Source of the DNA: Ziziphus jujuba | Lineage: Eukaryota > Streptophyta > Magnoliopsida > Rosales > Rhamnaceae | Direction of reading: 5' to 3' | NCBI RefSeq assembly: GCF_031755915.1 | Contig: NC_083386.1 | Location: 18,523,001 to 18,587,000, forward strand | Length of the DNA stretch: 64,000 nucleotides | Shown here: positions 12,331-25,528 of the stretch, in pieces | Layout: each line of letters opens with the position of its first letter | Numbering within the stretch: the stretch's first letter is position 1 | The notes under the pieces: model-generated | Told to the model about the DNA's origin: nothing | Databases searched by the model: none | What the model saw: the letters and a program-made list of their open reading frames with translations, nothing else | Program-made: the position numbers and the translations under genes

Positions 12331-13386
12331 GCTGATAATAGGACATCGATTTTATTTGCCCATAAATGACTTCTATTTCGTTCAGTTTTCCATATAACTT
12401 TTTTTACTTAAAAACAGATATACAACAAATTAAACCTTCTACCATATGGTTTTCATTTTCATTCCTTTTCTTTTTCATGAAATTATTTAAGATTAACTAT
12501 ACTATATCTAAACAATTTTGTTTGGAAGACTTAATAAATGAAGTTTCTTATAATTTCCATTAGACATTAAATTAGTTTCCTCACTGCTATCAAACTAGTG
12601 TAATAATGGATTAATTAATTTTAAATTTCCCCTCTACTTTTCCCAACAACCAAACAAATCCAGCCAATATAAAAAAGAAATTAGGCAAAAAATTAAATCA
12701 GTACCTTTGAGGCTCTAATGGAAATAGAAAAATAAACTGAGAAGCAGAAGGAAGCGAACACTAATCAATAAGAAATAGTAGGAAGCCAACGAAAATTACT
12801 GATTTTTGATGCTTCATTCAATCTAATATCTGCACTCAATTCTGCTGAATTTTCTTTCATCTCTTTGGAATTTCCGTAAGTATGCCTCTTGGAGGGTTCT
12901 CTGGCAGAGACTGTGGTCGGAGATAAATGTCAGTGTGAAGGACAAAGAGATTGTAGACGAAATGAAAGGCCTGCATTTTCAAGAAGATCCACAAATTTTA
13001 GCTGGCCAGAGAGCAAAATGAGATCGGAAGAGAGGAGGAAACTAGCAATGTCTATGGCTCTTGTTGTTTTGTATTTGGAAATTTTCAAATAAGTAGAATA
13101 TTAATATGTAATCGTACATACATATATATATATATGAATTTTTAAATACGTACATTAAAAGCAGCTTCGTGTTCCTGCATCACTTTCAGAAATTGTAATT
13201 TCCAAATTGCTCATTAATGCAAAAAATAATTACAAATGTACTTTCTTCCAAGTTGCAACATTTTTTTCTATTTACTCACTAAATAAAAGTTATTGATTTA
13301 TTTATTTTCTTGTTTACTTAGGCACTGGGATAACATTTGTTCATTATGTTTCTTGAGAGAGCTTTAGGTCATAAGAGCTTTCTTAT
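12331..13386. other. Intergenic with a short unassigned ORF
   Basis: A 67-codon plus-strand frame (12889-13092) starts after TTTCCGTAAGTATG (about 12870), which resembles a splice donor. Its product has no motif I recognise and no neighbouring exon could be joined. It may be a decayed exon or chance. The remainder is AT-rich. Confidence 0.3.
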
Positions 13387-13606
13387 AGGCCCTTTGGAAA
13401 ACTGTCTCTGTTTCTCCCTTTAAAAGTTTAAAGGAGCTTCTGACAATTCTTTTAGAAGTGATTTTAAGAAATTATTTCAAATGATTTTTCAAAAATTACC
13501 TAATTGGTACTTATTTTAAAATGACCAAATAAATGATTTTTAAAGAACCAAAATCACTAAAAAGTGATATTGTTATTTTGTTACCAAAAACTATATGAAG
13601 GGCCTT
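13387..13606. repeat. Possible hAT-type MITE
   Basis: The left end reads AGGCCCTTTGG and the right end carries AAGGGCCT. Inside are AAAATCACT and AAGTGATTTT phrases typical of a common plant hAT MITE style (CCTTTGG / CCAAA). Flanks TTTCTTAT and TTATCTTA are only partly alike, so the 8-bp duplication is not secure. Confidence 0.35.
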
Positions 13607-14980
13607 TATCTTATTGAAAGTAATTTTAGCCAGTTTAAAATCATTACAAAATAGACATTAGAAATATTTAGATAATTTTTTAAAATATATTTTAAATTTG
13701 GAGAAAAATTTCTAATCTAAACTAATAAAGAATAGATTTCTGAAATAATATTTTGTAAAAGTAGAAGCTCCAAAAAAACAGAATTAATAGTTATTTTTAA
13801 ATATAACTTTCTTATAAACTCTTCCAAAGATCTAAAGTTTTTATAGAAAATTATTGAAACACATTTGTAATATAATTTTGAGATTCAAAAAGTCAGAACC
13901 GGCAATATTTCATAAATTATATATTTTGTAACAAAGCTGAGACATTGAGTTTCGAAAAAAATAAAAAATAAAAAATTTGAGTGTTTATAAGCGACATTAA
14001 AGTGGTTGGAACTTGAAGATTTGGAGCTAAAATTCCGACTGTTGGTCAACCTTTGAATAGTTGGAAACCAAATATCTTAAAGACAAAGCCAAATTGGGTT
14101 CAGCAAAAAGTCATCACATTTAAATGGGAATTCCAAAAAAGAAGCACGTTATGCTGCACAAATCCATCTGTTGCCGCTCACAATCCAGCTGGAGATGATG
14201 GGTCTTTTTCTTATCTGTGAAAAGCCTTTTCCTTATGACAAATTTCAAAATTCATTTATTTATTTATTATTCTTTTTTTTTACCAAAACACAATTCCAAC
14301 TCCATATAAACGTCCAACTTGGTTTATACGTACCGTGTGACAGCTTTTATATATTGAATTGGAATCCCAGACTGGCTACCATTGGAGGGACAGGAGGGCC
14401 CATTTGTTCAGCTTATTCCATTTAAACTTCAAATTCTTTTAAGTAATTAAAGCTTGATTAATAGATCATCTAAAATACAAAAACAAAACTATATTCCAAT
14501 AAGCCAAAACCAAAACGGATATCGGTCCCAGCTTCCCAACTGAAAATCTCAAACGTCCTTTTCGCCCTTCCGGTTCTCTCTCTTTTGCTTTTATTTTCAT
14601 CTACTATGTCCCTCTTCCGTTATACTAAAATATTATTATCTCATTTTTTACAAAAACTCTGTACTTTTTATCTGGAAAATTTTCCCTTTTTTTTTTTAAA
14701 TGAAAGAAAAAAATTAATCCAAGATTAATGATCTTTTAGTTATCTTGATCATCTAGTGTCCTTCTGAAACAATTTAATGATAAAAAAAAAAATAATTATA
14801 TTTTAATATTTTGAATTTTAAAATTTTATAATTTAAATTTTTAATTTTTGAACTCAGTAATTTAAATTTTTAATTTATCAATTTGTTACAATTTCTACTT
14901 TATTTGACTTTTAATTGCTATGATTAGCAATTGTTTCATTGTTAAATTGTATTGTAGTGCATTTTAATATTAAAGAAAAA
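13607..14980. other. Intergenic, no supported gene
   Basis: AT-rich, with short chance ORFs only (for example 14171-14425). The stretch 14790-14960 resembles one arm of the MITE at 31562-31931. Confidence 0.4.
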
Positions 14981-15218
14981 ACAAAAGTTGACCCAGATCA
15001 TGGAAAAAAAAAATCATATGATTTTTGGACTACCTATTTCTGCAAGTTCCTACCACAAATTTTGATACGTGGCAAAAATGAATTGGTATAATTTTAAAAT
15101 GATTAATGTGATTAATATTTTAAATTTTTTATTATTACTTATGCCACATGTCATAATTTTTGTAGACATGTAGAAATAGGTGGTCCAAAATCCACCTGAT
15201 TTTATCTCAGGTCACTTG
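14981..15218. repeat. MITE-like inverted repeat
   Basis: The left arm (14981-15095) and right arm (15129-15218) are inverted copies. Paired cores are TTTTGGACTACCTATTTCTG on the left and AGAAATAGGTGGTCCAAAAT on the right, then ACGTGGCA against TGCCACATG. ATATTAAA occurs on both sides (14967-14974 and 15219-15226) and may be an 8-bp target duplication, although six bases separate the left copy from the arm. No coding capacity. Confidence 0.6.
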
Positions 15219-15226
15219 ATATTAAA

Positions 15227-18200
15227 TTTGTATAAGATTTCAAAAAAAGAAAATATTGAAAATTTAGACCTTTATTTTTGAATTAAATAATATTAGAGAG
15301 ACCATTCAACCTATCAAATTATCTACTAGGTATATATATATTTTATTATTTAATTAATTTATATTTAATTATATTTATCTTTTTAAAAATTAATTTATTA
15401 TATTAATATATTAACGAATTAAATAATCATATATATATATATATTTAATAGAAAAGATGGTGCTTATAATATAATTCTTTTTAATCTGTTGCAATTTAAA
15501 TATTTTTAAACTTTTAACTAACATTGTGTAACACGGTCTCACATAATTGATATTAAAGAAAAAAATTTAAAACTAGTTTTAAAACTATAAAATCCTATCA
15601 AATTTAAATTTTCAAATATATGTTAATATGTTAATCATTTATTTACTTCTTTGTCTTTAATATAAGCATCGCGTCCTTCTCTGCTTGCTCCAATATAATC
15701 CACCATATCGCGGATTCTTTACCTTTTCACTAAGCCATACCACATGTTTTTATCAAAAAAGCCATACCACATGTTATAATTCCATGGTAAAGTACGTTGG
15801 TTTTTTGGTTTCCATTTAGGAGCGTTTAAACGCGCGAGGGGATCTGAGCCTCTTACAGACTCTGGAAAAACACAATGGTACAAACTATAATCGAGCCAAA
15901 TTAATCTAACAGCCCCTTTTACAAGCACAAACAAAGAACGAAAAAGACAAACAAAGGATCTATTTCCTTGGTAATATTAGTATTTTCTCAAACGATAATC
16001 CAAAATTTAAATCCTTGTACCAATCCAATATTACAAATAAATAAATTAAAAAAAAAAAAAATTGAACCAAATCATAGTTAGATCCGGTCTTCTTCGAAAA
16101 TACTGTTGGAAGATTGAAGTGAATTATTTGTGTCATTGATGGCCTTAAATTTAGTTTGCCCGTGAAAAGATCGAGTGGAGTAGATTTAGTGGGTCTAATA
16201 TTGAAGAGCGAGTATGTCTCTTGGAGATCCTCAAACGAAATGGGTACCATTCGTCTTTGATGTTGGCATCTTACCTACATCTTATATATGCAAATATAAT
16301 AAAATTACCAATTCTTTTTATATTTTTCGTTAATTTGTTTATTAGTGCAAAGTATGTCAGCACCGACACACTTAATCTACCTGTTGTTGGCTCTCCGACG
16401 GATCCAGAATGTTGTGGCTAGCTAGGCATGCTTGACACTTATTTGGACCATCAACTATACGACGATTTACACACAATATATTATTCAAATTAATATTCAC
16501 CATGAAAATGGAAGCACGTCGGCCCTCTCAACGATCATTACCAGGACTTGCTCATGTGGACATGTTTGTCTGTTCCAGATCTCTCACTTTCATATATGAT
16601 CACGACCAAATTCAATGTATATTTTTTCGCCAAATTAAATTTCTTTATGCACATTAAAGACCAGTTTGTTCGAGTCCTTATGAAAAATATTAATCACTTT
16701 TGTATATACCATTTCCTGTGTTTGTTAATTGGTTGTTTAGATTTCGATCAATCAATTAGAGCGGTGTTTATGAAATGAATTGATTAGATCTAATTTAAGT
16801 GACTTTTCCGAAATTATAGGGAAGTGGGACAGTAAACTAGGCATCACTAGTCATGCGTACTCAAATAAATGCATGCATGTAGATCGTGAAAGCCATTAAT
16901 TACTTTTGTTTTTTTTTTTTTCTTTTTAATTATTATCTAACTAAGTTTTCAATTTGGTTCATGAACTCCTCGGCCAAATTTCAAATGAACGATACAAGTG
17001 TTCCCTGTTCTTAGCCACGAAAAAGAAATTTAAAAATTCATGGTGTGTTCGTGTTACCAACCATGCCTTGGGCCTATATGCTAACATTAATATTGTAACA
17101 TGCATACACGTCCATTTCCTAGGATGGCACGGAATGTCATGTTGGCATGTAGGTATTCAAAAATAATATTTTGTTAGAATTATCAAAATTTTGTAATTTT
17201 TCTACCATAATAAAAAATGATATCATGATGATACATGAATATTCAAAAATAATAAAGATAAAAGCTATCAAATTTTCACTATTCTTAAGTTATATCAATA
17301 AAAAATTTTAGATTTAATATAAATTTATTGAAACCTTCAAAATTAGTAAAATAATCATTTACCTTTCGAACTTTAGATAATTATTGATTTCAACCTTGGA
17401 GTTAATTTTCGACCAAATGAATTTATAAAAAGTTTATTTTACCTTTCTATTTTAAAATAAACATAAAACATTATTTTATTATACTTTTATTTAACTATAT
17501 ATTAAAAAATGTAATTCATTTGTCTTTCTATTTATATTGTTAATCACCATATAAAAACAATCTCTAGTAAATGTTATTTTTTTTAATTTACATATTATAA
17601 AGTAAAACAGAAAATAACTATTTAATATTTATATTGACATGTAAGAGTAAAACAGATTTTTCATGAATTAATTTATTTGAAGGATGGTAAGCGATAATTA
17701 TCCAAGCATGGAAGAAACCTTGGAAGGGAGTAGGTAGGTAATAACTTTTCAAACTTCAAAGATTTTAATGAATTTTCATCAAATTTAAAAAAAATAAATA
17801 ATATTTTTTTATATTAATTTATCAGCCGTTGATAAACTGTCACGTTATTTAATATTTACAATTTAATAAACAATTTTTATTTTTTTTTTATTTTTTTTTG
17901 GGTAAATTAGTAACTAAAGGATTACTCCTAGGAAAAAGTAGTTATGGGTTCGAGATCGGCAGTATGTTCAACTAGCTCAAGTACATAACATTAGGAGCAT
18001 CTTCTGTAGACTGGCTCTATATCATTCTAATCAAAACATCCAATTTCTTAAGTTGATTTAATTATGCATTGCTTTAATTGTATTCAAGTGAACCAAGCAC
18101 CTTCTTAATTTCTTGATCAGTGAAATTGTATCCATTATCTTTTCCTTTTTTTTTTTTTTTAAATATAAAATTCTTCTGACTAAATCTAGGTTGGTACGTA

Positions 18201-19040
18201 AAAAAAAAATAAAAATAAAATTACTGTGAATGCCTTGGACTCCCTTGGCCTATGTATGGCTGACAAACTTAGGATGTAGCCCTTATTTTGGGGAGCTCTG
18301 TTTCATATTATATCTTAATAAAATTTCAAATCCTAATCAGTAGTATTGCTGCACGGGCTATGAAATTATTAGGTGAACGAGCATTAACTTTATTAAATAA
18401 CTAATATAGGGTTGTATACATTTTTTTTTGTTTTTTTGGGTATCATTGAGGGTCGTATACAATTTATGTGAACACCATATGCATGTTTCCACTATAGATT
18501 GTATTAAAAACGCTGTATGTACACGTATGGATTCCACGTACAAACATCCCGGATAACAATAGAACATGTTCCCCATTGCTTTTTCAATTTATGTTACAAA
18601 GTGTTTAATAATATGGCATGTCACACCCACCTTTTGTGCCACTTACAAGCTGTTTGTCCTTTTACATCATTTTTTCTTTTTTAAAATATTTTCCTTACAC
18701 TTTGACACCAAGCAAACAATATATTAAAATTAAATGATGAGGATAATAAAGTACTAATTATAGCCTTTATCTGTATGCTTATATACAATATAATAAGAAT
18801 GGGGTCCTCCTCAGAAAGAAAGAAAGAAAGAAAAGAAAAGAAAATAAGTGCTAAGTTTTGACTCAACTCGTGAATGTGTATTATTTTCAAAATCCATATC
18901 AATAAAATGAAATTTATTTGAAATATGTTAAATTTAATTAATTTTTGCTATAATGATGTGATATCCAGTTTATATTGAATCCCTAATATCGGATTCCATA
19001 TAATTTAAACAACATATCCATCAGATCTGTATTATATGAA
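15227..19040. other. AT-rich intergenic region, no supported gene
   Basis: Only short ORFs without motifs. A minus-strand 96-codon frame (15960-16250) and a slightly less AT-rich patch (16080-16440) were examined and not assigned. AAGCCATACCACATGT is repeated at about 15732 and 15761. A GAAA run lies at 18816-18842. Confidence 0.45.
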
Positions 19041-19800
19041 GTGTTAGAGAGCTACACGGTGGTCGTGAGTCATGACTCGTGCAGGGACCCGCACACACTC
19101 TCTCCCTCCCGCTACGCCTTTTAAAATGCGTACAGGAAGCGCACCGAGCCACACGTGCACGATTCCCTAGATTTTGAGTCCTTGACCGAAGACCAACACT
19201 CTTTATTACGTATTGCCCATGTGAACCTCCACCACACCGAACCTGACGACGCTAAACTTCCCAATTTTGTTTTTTACCAAAAAAAAAAAAAAAAAAAAAA
19301 AACTAATCAGATCAACTTAATCCAATGTCGGACAATGCATGTGATAGTGTGGGTCCTACTCCTTAAACTCCACCCCAATTTCTCCAAATTTTGAAACTCA
19401 AAGAGAAAAACAGTAAAAAGGAAACAGAATCAATATGTCACTGTCCACCATATATGCCGTATCACAACGAGATCAAATTTTTGGTTAGAAGTAGACATAT
19501 CGTGGGGCTGTGATCTGTTTTCTCCTTTTGTGTGGGTCCCTTTTTATTCAACTAAAAGGAAACCTCGGAACTACAGAATTAAAGAAAATATCGGCTAAGA
19601 GTGCTATGTAGGTGTTGGTTAGGTGTAGGTGCATCCCCACTCTCTACCTTACTGAAAATGCCAGCACAGAGAGTGAGAGGACACGTGGAGGAAGGGAAAA
19701 AAAAGGGGTTTTAGGGGATTAATAATTGAAAGAAACTTGGAATTCACTCTTCAATTCGTTGGATGTTGGTAATCTACCACCGCCCCTTGTGTCCTCATGA
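19041..19800. promoter_or_regulatory. GC-richer patch with two G-box hexamers
   Basis: This patch is less AT-rich than its neighbours and has two CACGTG palindromes, at 19152-19157 and 19682-19687. G-boxes bind plant bZIP and bHLH factors in many light- and stress-responsive promoters. No exon could be attached on either side, so its role as a promoter is inference. A poly(A) run interrupts it at 19280-19302. Confidence 0.3.
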
Positions 19801-20216
19801 ACCTCATCATGAGAGCAGTATTGTGAAACACACAAGCCCTCTCTCTATCAAAGAGGAAATTAAATTACCCAGGGAGGAAAAAAAAAAAAAAAAAAAAAAA
19901 AAAAGCCCTCTATCTCTATTTTCCTAGTCAATGAAATGTCTGATTTTTATTATTTTTCATATTTTTTTGGTTGAAAGTCAATGAAATGTCCTAACTAATA
20001 CTACCAAGTGGCACCTACCTTTTACCCATTTTAGTAGGCGGAGCCTTTTTGAAAAAAAAAAAAAAAAAAAAAAAAAGGCGACCGAAAGAAAGTTTCAAAT
20101 TGCTACTAATTGGTAAGAGTTTGCTAAGAAAATCGAGAACACATGAATGTGTTCTTGGCCACTTGCTTTGCTTGTCTTCCTTGTAAAGAAAGTATGAACT
20201 ATCTTTATGTAAAAAC

Positions 20217-20250
<34 letters not shown>

Positions 20251-22329
20251 TTATCAAACTCGGTGATTGATACTTGGAGAGATTTTTGTATCTCAACGCT
20301 TGTGTTGCAAGGGAGGGTGTAGTTTTTGTCTAAGGAACATCCTTCATTATTTTTCCTCCATTTTATTCTTTTCTTATACCAATGCATAAAGTTTTATGCA
20401 TGGTAAAATGGAAAAAAAAATGTAAAGATTAATTCTTTTTTTTTAAAAAAAATAATAATAGAGAATAACATTTTACTATAAGAGTTAGTATGTAATATAT
20501 AATTTTAAAAAATATGTATTTTAAAATTTTGAACAAAAAAGAGAACACTGATAATAATATTTTACATTAAAATTAAATTTTTTTAACAGATATTGAAGTT
20601 ATTATTTATCCATTCATTTTTCCTCAAGATTCCATTTAGTGTTTGTCAAATTTTGAAGGAAAATTGAAAACTAGTTTGTTATAAATTTTTTTGTTTTGCA
20701 TGTTTAGTAAATAATTAAATTAAATTTATATAATAAATTAAGAATAAATTTATATTTTTAAATTTAAAACTAGTTTTTAAAGAATTTCATAATAACACTT
20801 TTATAAATATAAATAATTTTTTCATATAATTTTTTTTTCCTCTACAATGAAAATTTAATTATCAAAACTTATATTTTTCTATGGTACCTCTAGTGATAGA
20901 ACACTTTTACATGTATCTATAAAAATATAAGTTTAAATTATAAAAAAATAAAAATTTTAAATAATTTATAAATTAGATGAATTATTTAAAAAAAAAACTG
21001 TTATTTTTTTAAAATAAATAAATTTTCACTATATTTACCATTTGTTAAATGGAAGCCTAAATAATTCCGAATTCACAAATTAGCGAAGGAAAGGGAGCAA
21101 TTTTAACATGAAACCGTTATCAGTTTAGGTGAGTAGAAAGCGAAATTCCATTTGACCAATCAATCATGTATCAGTACCGACAAGGAATTTAGTTTCATGA
21201 ATTAGCGATGCAAAGAAAGAATCAACGTGCTAGACGATGTAACAGAAAACCCAAAAAAATAAAAATAAATAAATTGTGCCAAACGATGTTTTGGACAAAC
21301 ACGAAATGATTGTGGGCGTTGTTTACCGAATACAGGTTGAAGTTGACTCAAATAACGCCCACTTTGGGCTGAAATCAATTGTTCTACTTTAAATTGAATT
21401 CCACGCTTTTTTTGTTTCTTTTTTTGTTTTTTTAATCTTGCAAATTTAAACCCTCAATTTATCACCCTTTGGGATATTAGCAGTAACTTTTTTTTTTTTT
21501 TTTGGGGTGCGTGTGTAATTATGGGACCAAAATTATGAAGAGGGGAAACTACTTGTGAGAATTAAAACTACTTGTGAGAATTACTTAACGAGAGCAATAC
21601 AATAATTAGGGTCAAGAATTCAATTTATCCGAATTTAAATATCAAGAGACGTGTATTTTATATTTATCTAAATATGACATTTCTTGTAATAAAAAAAAAT
21701 ATGGTATTCTTCTCATTTTGAATATATGTAGACTTCATTTTTTAATAACTAGACGACTATTAAACAATCACAAATAAACCCCCAAATTATATGAATTCTG
21801 ATGTCAATTTTGTAATTAGCTTAATGATTATTTAGGACTATTTTAAAAAAATTATTTGGACAAAAATACCTCTATCATATTTATAATGAAATAGTTTTAT
21901 TTAGGTTACAAAATTTATTAGATACATTATATTTTTAATAGTTTTTTTATATATTATAAAAATATTCATCTAAATTACATATATCGGATGGACTTTTATT
22001 CAAGTTATGTATACCATACTTTTAATAATAAATGAAAGAATAATTTTGGATTGTATAAATTAGAGGAATGTATGCACTCCTGTATACATATACTAGATGG
22101 ATCAATTTTGTCCAAATTATATATACCGTATTCTTGTATATACCCTAGTACACATATGTAGGGCAAACTTATATTTTCTAATTTATGTATATTGTGCTTT
22201 AAAGAGTAAAATTGAAATATTTTACTGGTGTAAGAAGTAAAATTAAAATTTAGTGTGAGAATATGTCAAATGTAATGTGTCTAATAATTTTTTTATAGTG
22301 CGAATCAAATTCCATTTATAATATCTAGC
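19801..22329. other. AT-rich intergenic, poly(A)/(T) and TA tracts
   Basis: Long A runs near 19880 and 20050, a mixed A/TA tract at 20217-20250, and no plausible coding sequence. ORFs that read through the poly(A) tracts encode homopolymers only. Confidence 0.5.
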
Positions 22330-23448
22330 GTAAATTACAAAAAGACCTATATGAACTATTTGACATTTATAAATAATCTCCTTAAAGTGTCAAAACAACA
22401 AATAAACTTGTCATATTACCAAAAAAGAAAATGAATTTGTTACTTATTATTATGTATTACACCTTTAAAACCAATTAAATATTGAAAACTATCTTAAATT
22501 GACAAAATCACTATTTTGGCATAACCATTAATAATTAAATTGTAATGCCTTTCTACTTTTTGTTCCACCAATATCACCTTTTTGCTTGGCATTTTTTACG
22601 GTTCATAGATCTTACAACATATCTTTCTCACGGTCTTGTCTTGTGTCCTCTCTAGCAAACTTTCAACTGGTTATAATTTACGATACCATTTGTAATGCCC
22701 GTTATATTTTTATTCCACCAATAATGTCTTTCATTTGTACATTGTATTTCAGATGGTATAAGATTTTTATTCAGATTTCTTAGGGGTCATCCATTTTAAA
22801 TTTGTTCTCATTAAAGCATGTTTAATTCTAAAGTTCTTTTGAATTTTGAAATTAAATATCCTAAAAAGATCTCAATTGTTAAAAATATCTAACTATAATT
22901 TGAACCATTATTGTTCTATATTCAAACGACGTTAGATTGAACACTAAGTAATCTTCATCAATAAAGTAGCCTGTCAGAACACTAAGTAATCTTCATCAAT
23001 AAAGTAGCCTGTCAGTATCCCACACTTCCTATACTTACCTTGGCAGCCTCATAATGTTATGCCTACAGTAATCACTATCCATTTTTAGTATATTGTTCAC
23101 TAACTCTCATTCTTGCCCTACATCCATCAAGACTCATAGATCTTGCATATACTATTTTTGAAATAATTTAATCTAAATTTTTTTATTATCTAAATATTAA
23201 AAATAATATTTTCTTGAAAGAAAATATTTGCAAAAGTATTATTATAAATTAAATGAATTTATTCATTACAAGCATTAATATAATTTTATATTATTAAATT
23301 TTTATAATTTGTTTTATAAAGAAAATTTTGTCTTGTTGTATAATTTTTGTTTGACTTGTAATTTTTTAATAGTTTGAGAGGGTTTTTATATATATTAGGG
23401 GTTATTTGTAAGTGCTAAATACTTCAGGAAGGTTCTATGTAATTTATC
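22330..23448. repeat. Candidate TIR element (about 1.1 kb)
   Basis: The left end GTAAATTACAAAAAGACCT (22330) is inverted at the right end, where AGGTTCTATGTAATTTATC closes at 23448. The adjoining TTTATAAATAATC and GTTATTTGTAAG also pair. Two further single ends of the same style occur at about 23820-23890 and 23995-24020. The interior has no transposase. Boundaries are approximate and no target duplication was identified. Confidence 0.45.
22940..23015. repeat. 38-bp perfect tandem duplication
   Basis: The unit at 22940-22977 (starts AACACTAAGTAATC, ends GCCTGTCAG) is repeated exactly at 22978-23015. Identity suggests a recent event. Confidence 0.95.
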
Positions 23449-24109
23449 TTAATTTTTATATGCTATACTACATAAATTCATTAATTATATGATATTATGA
23501 ATTTATGATTAACAAAAAATTATATAAAATTAGTACAAACCATAACATAAATGAATGTTACCAAAGCTTTGGCTATAGTATTATGTTTTCCAAATATTTA
23601 TTGTGAAAATCAAAATATCTTAATTAATGAGATTAAAAGTATTTCTTTTACATGGTAATATTTAACTTTCAATTTTTTTTTATCAAAAATTGTTATACAT
23701 TTAAAATTTAAAATTTTTCTTCCTAAAAATATACATGTTATTTTATTTTGTGAGGGAAATATGGAGATTCAAACCATTATTATCCTTATGTGTGAATTTT
23801 TCAAAGTTTATGGTGGCTATTTATAAGATTAGAGCCTTTTTTTGCAAGTAGCTAAGAGTTTCGGAGAGTTTTATGTAATTTATACATTTTAATAGTAAAA
23901 ATTCAATGGTATTGATTATCAAAATAGGTAATAAAATTGATTATACTAATTTTATTATACTATTGAAAACAAAATTATCCATATAAAAAAAAAAGAATAA
24001 AATTACATAGACATTCAACATTATTTACATTTAAATTCTTTACACCAATGCCACATATACCATACCCTTTGCAAATTGCTCTGTGACTGTGATATTTATT
24101 GTAGTACTT

Positions 24110-24470
24110 TCTTTTTATTTATTTCTTTATTTATTTTTAATCAAAAAAACTATTGTATTAAAAAAAGGCAGAATACAAAGATAAACAGTCAATACTATAA
24201 AAGAGCTAATAATGAAGAGGGAAAACTAGTTTCCCACCCAAGGAAGAGTAATTTTTCTCTTGCAGCTTTAGCTATCCATGCTGCAGTCTTATTTGCTTTT
24301 CTAGGGCCATATGTGGCCTCCCATTCTGTAACCTTTCCTGCATATTCCTTAAAATCTTCAATAAGAGTAGAAAGAGTCCATGGTATACTAATTGTAGTAC
24401 CTTTAATTTTCCAAGTAGTGCTCTGCAAGGACAATTATTTAATTTCCCATGGTTTTTGCGTTAAGAGAGA
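24110..24470 (-). pseudogene. 5'-truncated LINE with RNase H-like domain
   Basis: Minus strand. The frame ending at 24195 reads TTWKIKGTTI, then KVTEWEATYGPRKANKTAAW, IAKAAR and LLFLGWE. The run R-AN--A-WIA is the C-terminal part of the RNase H-like domain found at the ends of plant L1 LINE polyproteins and related genes. Below it, the minus strand continues with a TTTGTATTCTGCCTTTTTT phrase and an A-rich tail, the usual 3' end of a plant LINE. Only the 3' tip is left, as expected for 5'-truncated insertion. No upstream RT or endonuclease is present. Confidence 0.6.
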
Positions 24471-25142
24471 AAATTGATGGAACCTTTCAATATATAATTC
24501 CTTTAAATCCATTTTATTTACTAATTTAAGTAAAAAAAATATGACAATAAAATTACCAGATTTTTTTTTTCCATTTCCTTTCATTTTGTTTTAAATATTT
24601 CCAAATGAATGTTTTCTTTTTATGCAAGTCAATTTTTTTTTTTCCATATTGTTTTAATAATATTTTTTCTTTTGAAGTTTTACTTTAAATTTAATGCTGG
24701 TCATGTAGAAGCAAACTATATAGATATATATATATATATATATAGAGTCAAGACTTAATAACCTAATAGTTTTAATATTAAATTTCTCATTATTAGTTTT
24801 TACATCACATCAATTATTAAAAATTAAAATTTAAAATTTAAAATTTAATTATTGATAATATCTATTTTTAATGAAATACTAAAATGCTATATATTCTTCA
24901 CATATGTTAAGTTGGACAAAGATATTCTTCTTTTTTTCTTTTTTCTTTTAGCTGCAGGCCAAATTAAAACTAGTTCTTCTTCTTCTAATTTTTTTAATTT
25001 TGTTTTATTTTTTAAAAACTATTGCTTCTTCATGATAGTTAATAACATTGTGGCAGAGACGAAGAGAAAATTCTTGAAGAGAGGCAAGCAAATGAGAATA
25101 AGAGAGAGAAAATACGTTAGAAAAATCTTGAAAAGAGATGCA
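24471..25142. other. AT-rich spacer
   Basis: No ORF with recognisable content. A TA tract lies at 24724-24743. Purine-rich from about 25050. Confidence 0.45.
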
Positions 25143-25260
25143 AGCTGATGAGAAGAAGAGAGCAAAAATAAATTAACAGATGACTCTTTGTGTATATATA
25201 TAGCTGATGAGAAGAAGAGAGCAAAAATAAATTAACAGATGACCCTTTGTATATATATGT
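25143..25260. repeat. 59-bp tandem duplication
   Basis: The unit beginning AGCTGATGAGAAGAAGAG (25143-25201) recurs at 25202-25260 with one substitution in GACTCTTTG/GACCCTTTG and small TA-length changes. Confidence 0.9.
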
Positions 25261-25493
25261 ATATATATAAGATTTGTTCCATTGAAAATATGTTTCCAAT
25301 GTAAAATAAATATTTAATGATGTGTCAAATATTAAAAAAGTTACCTTAAATATTGAATTAATAGTAAAATTCTAATTGACTAAGAAACAAATCCCTAGAA
25401 CTTATTATGTCACTAAGTGCTCAGTCCAAATGAAAATTATATTTTTAATATATCAAAAAAATTTATATATATAATTTTTTTTTTTTTTGGTCT

Positions 25494-25528
<35 letters not shown>

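Noticed and set aside
15960..16250. Minus-strand ORF of 96 codons
   Set aside because: The upstream half has mixed composition, but no family was recognised and the rest is low complexity.
17935..17965. tRNA candidate from GGGTTCGAGATC
   Set aside because: The second half of the B-box does not fit and no acceptor stem is present.
20015..20387. Minus-strand ORFs with long F runs
   Set aside because: They read through poly(A) and TA tracts; the product is homopolymeric.
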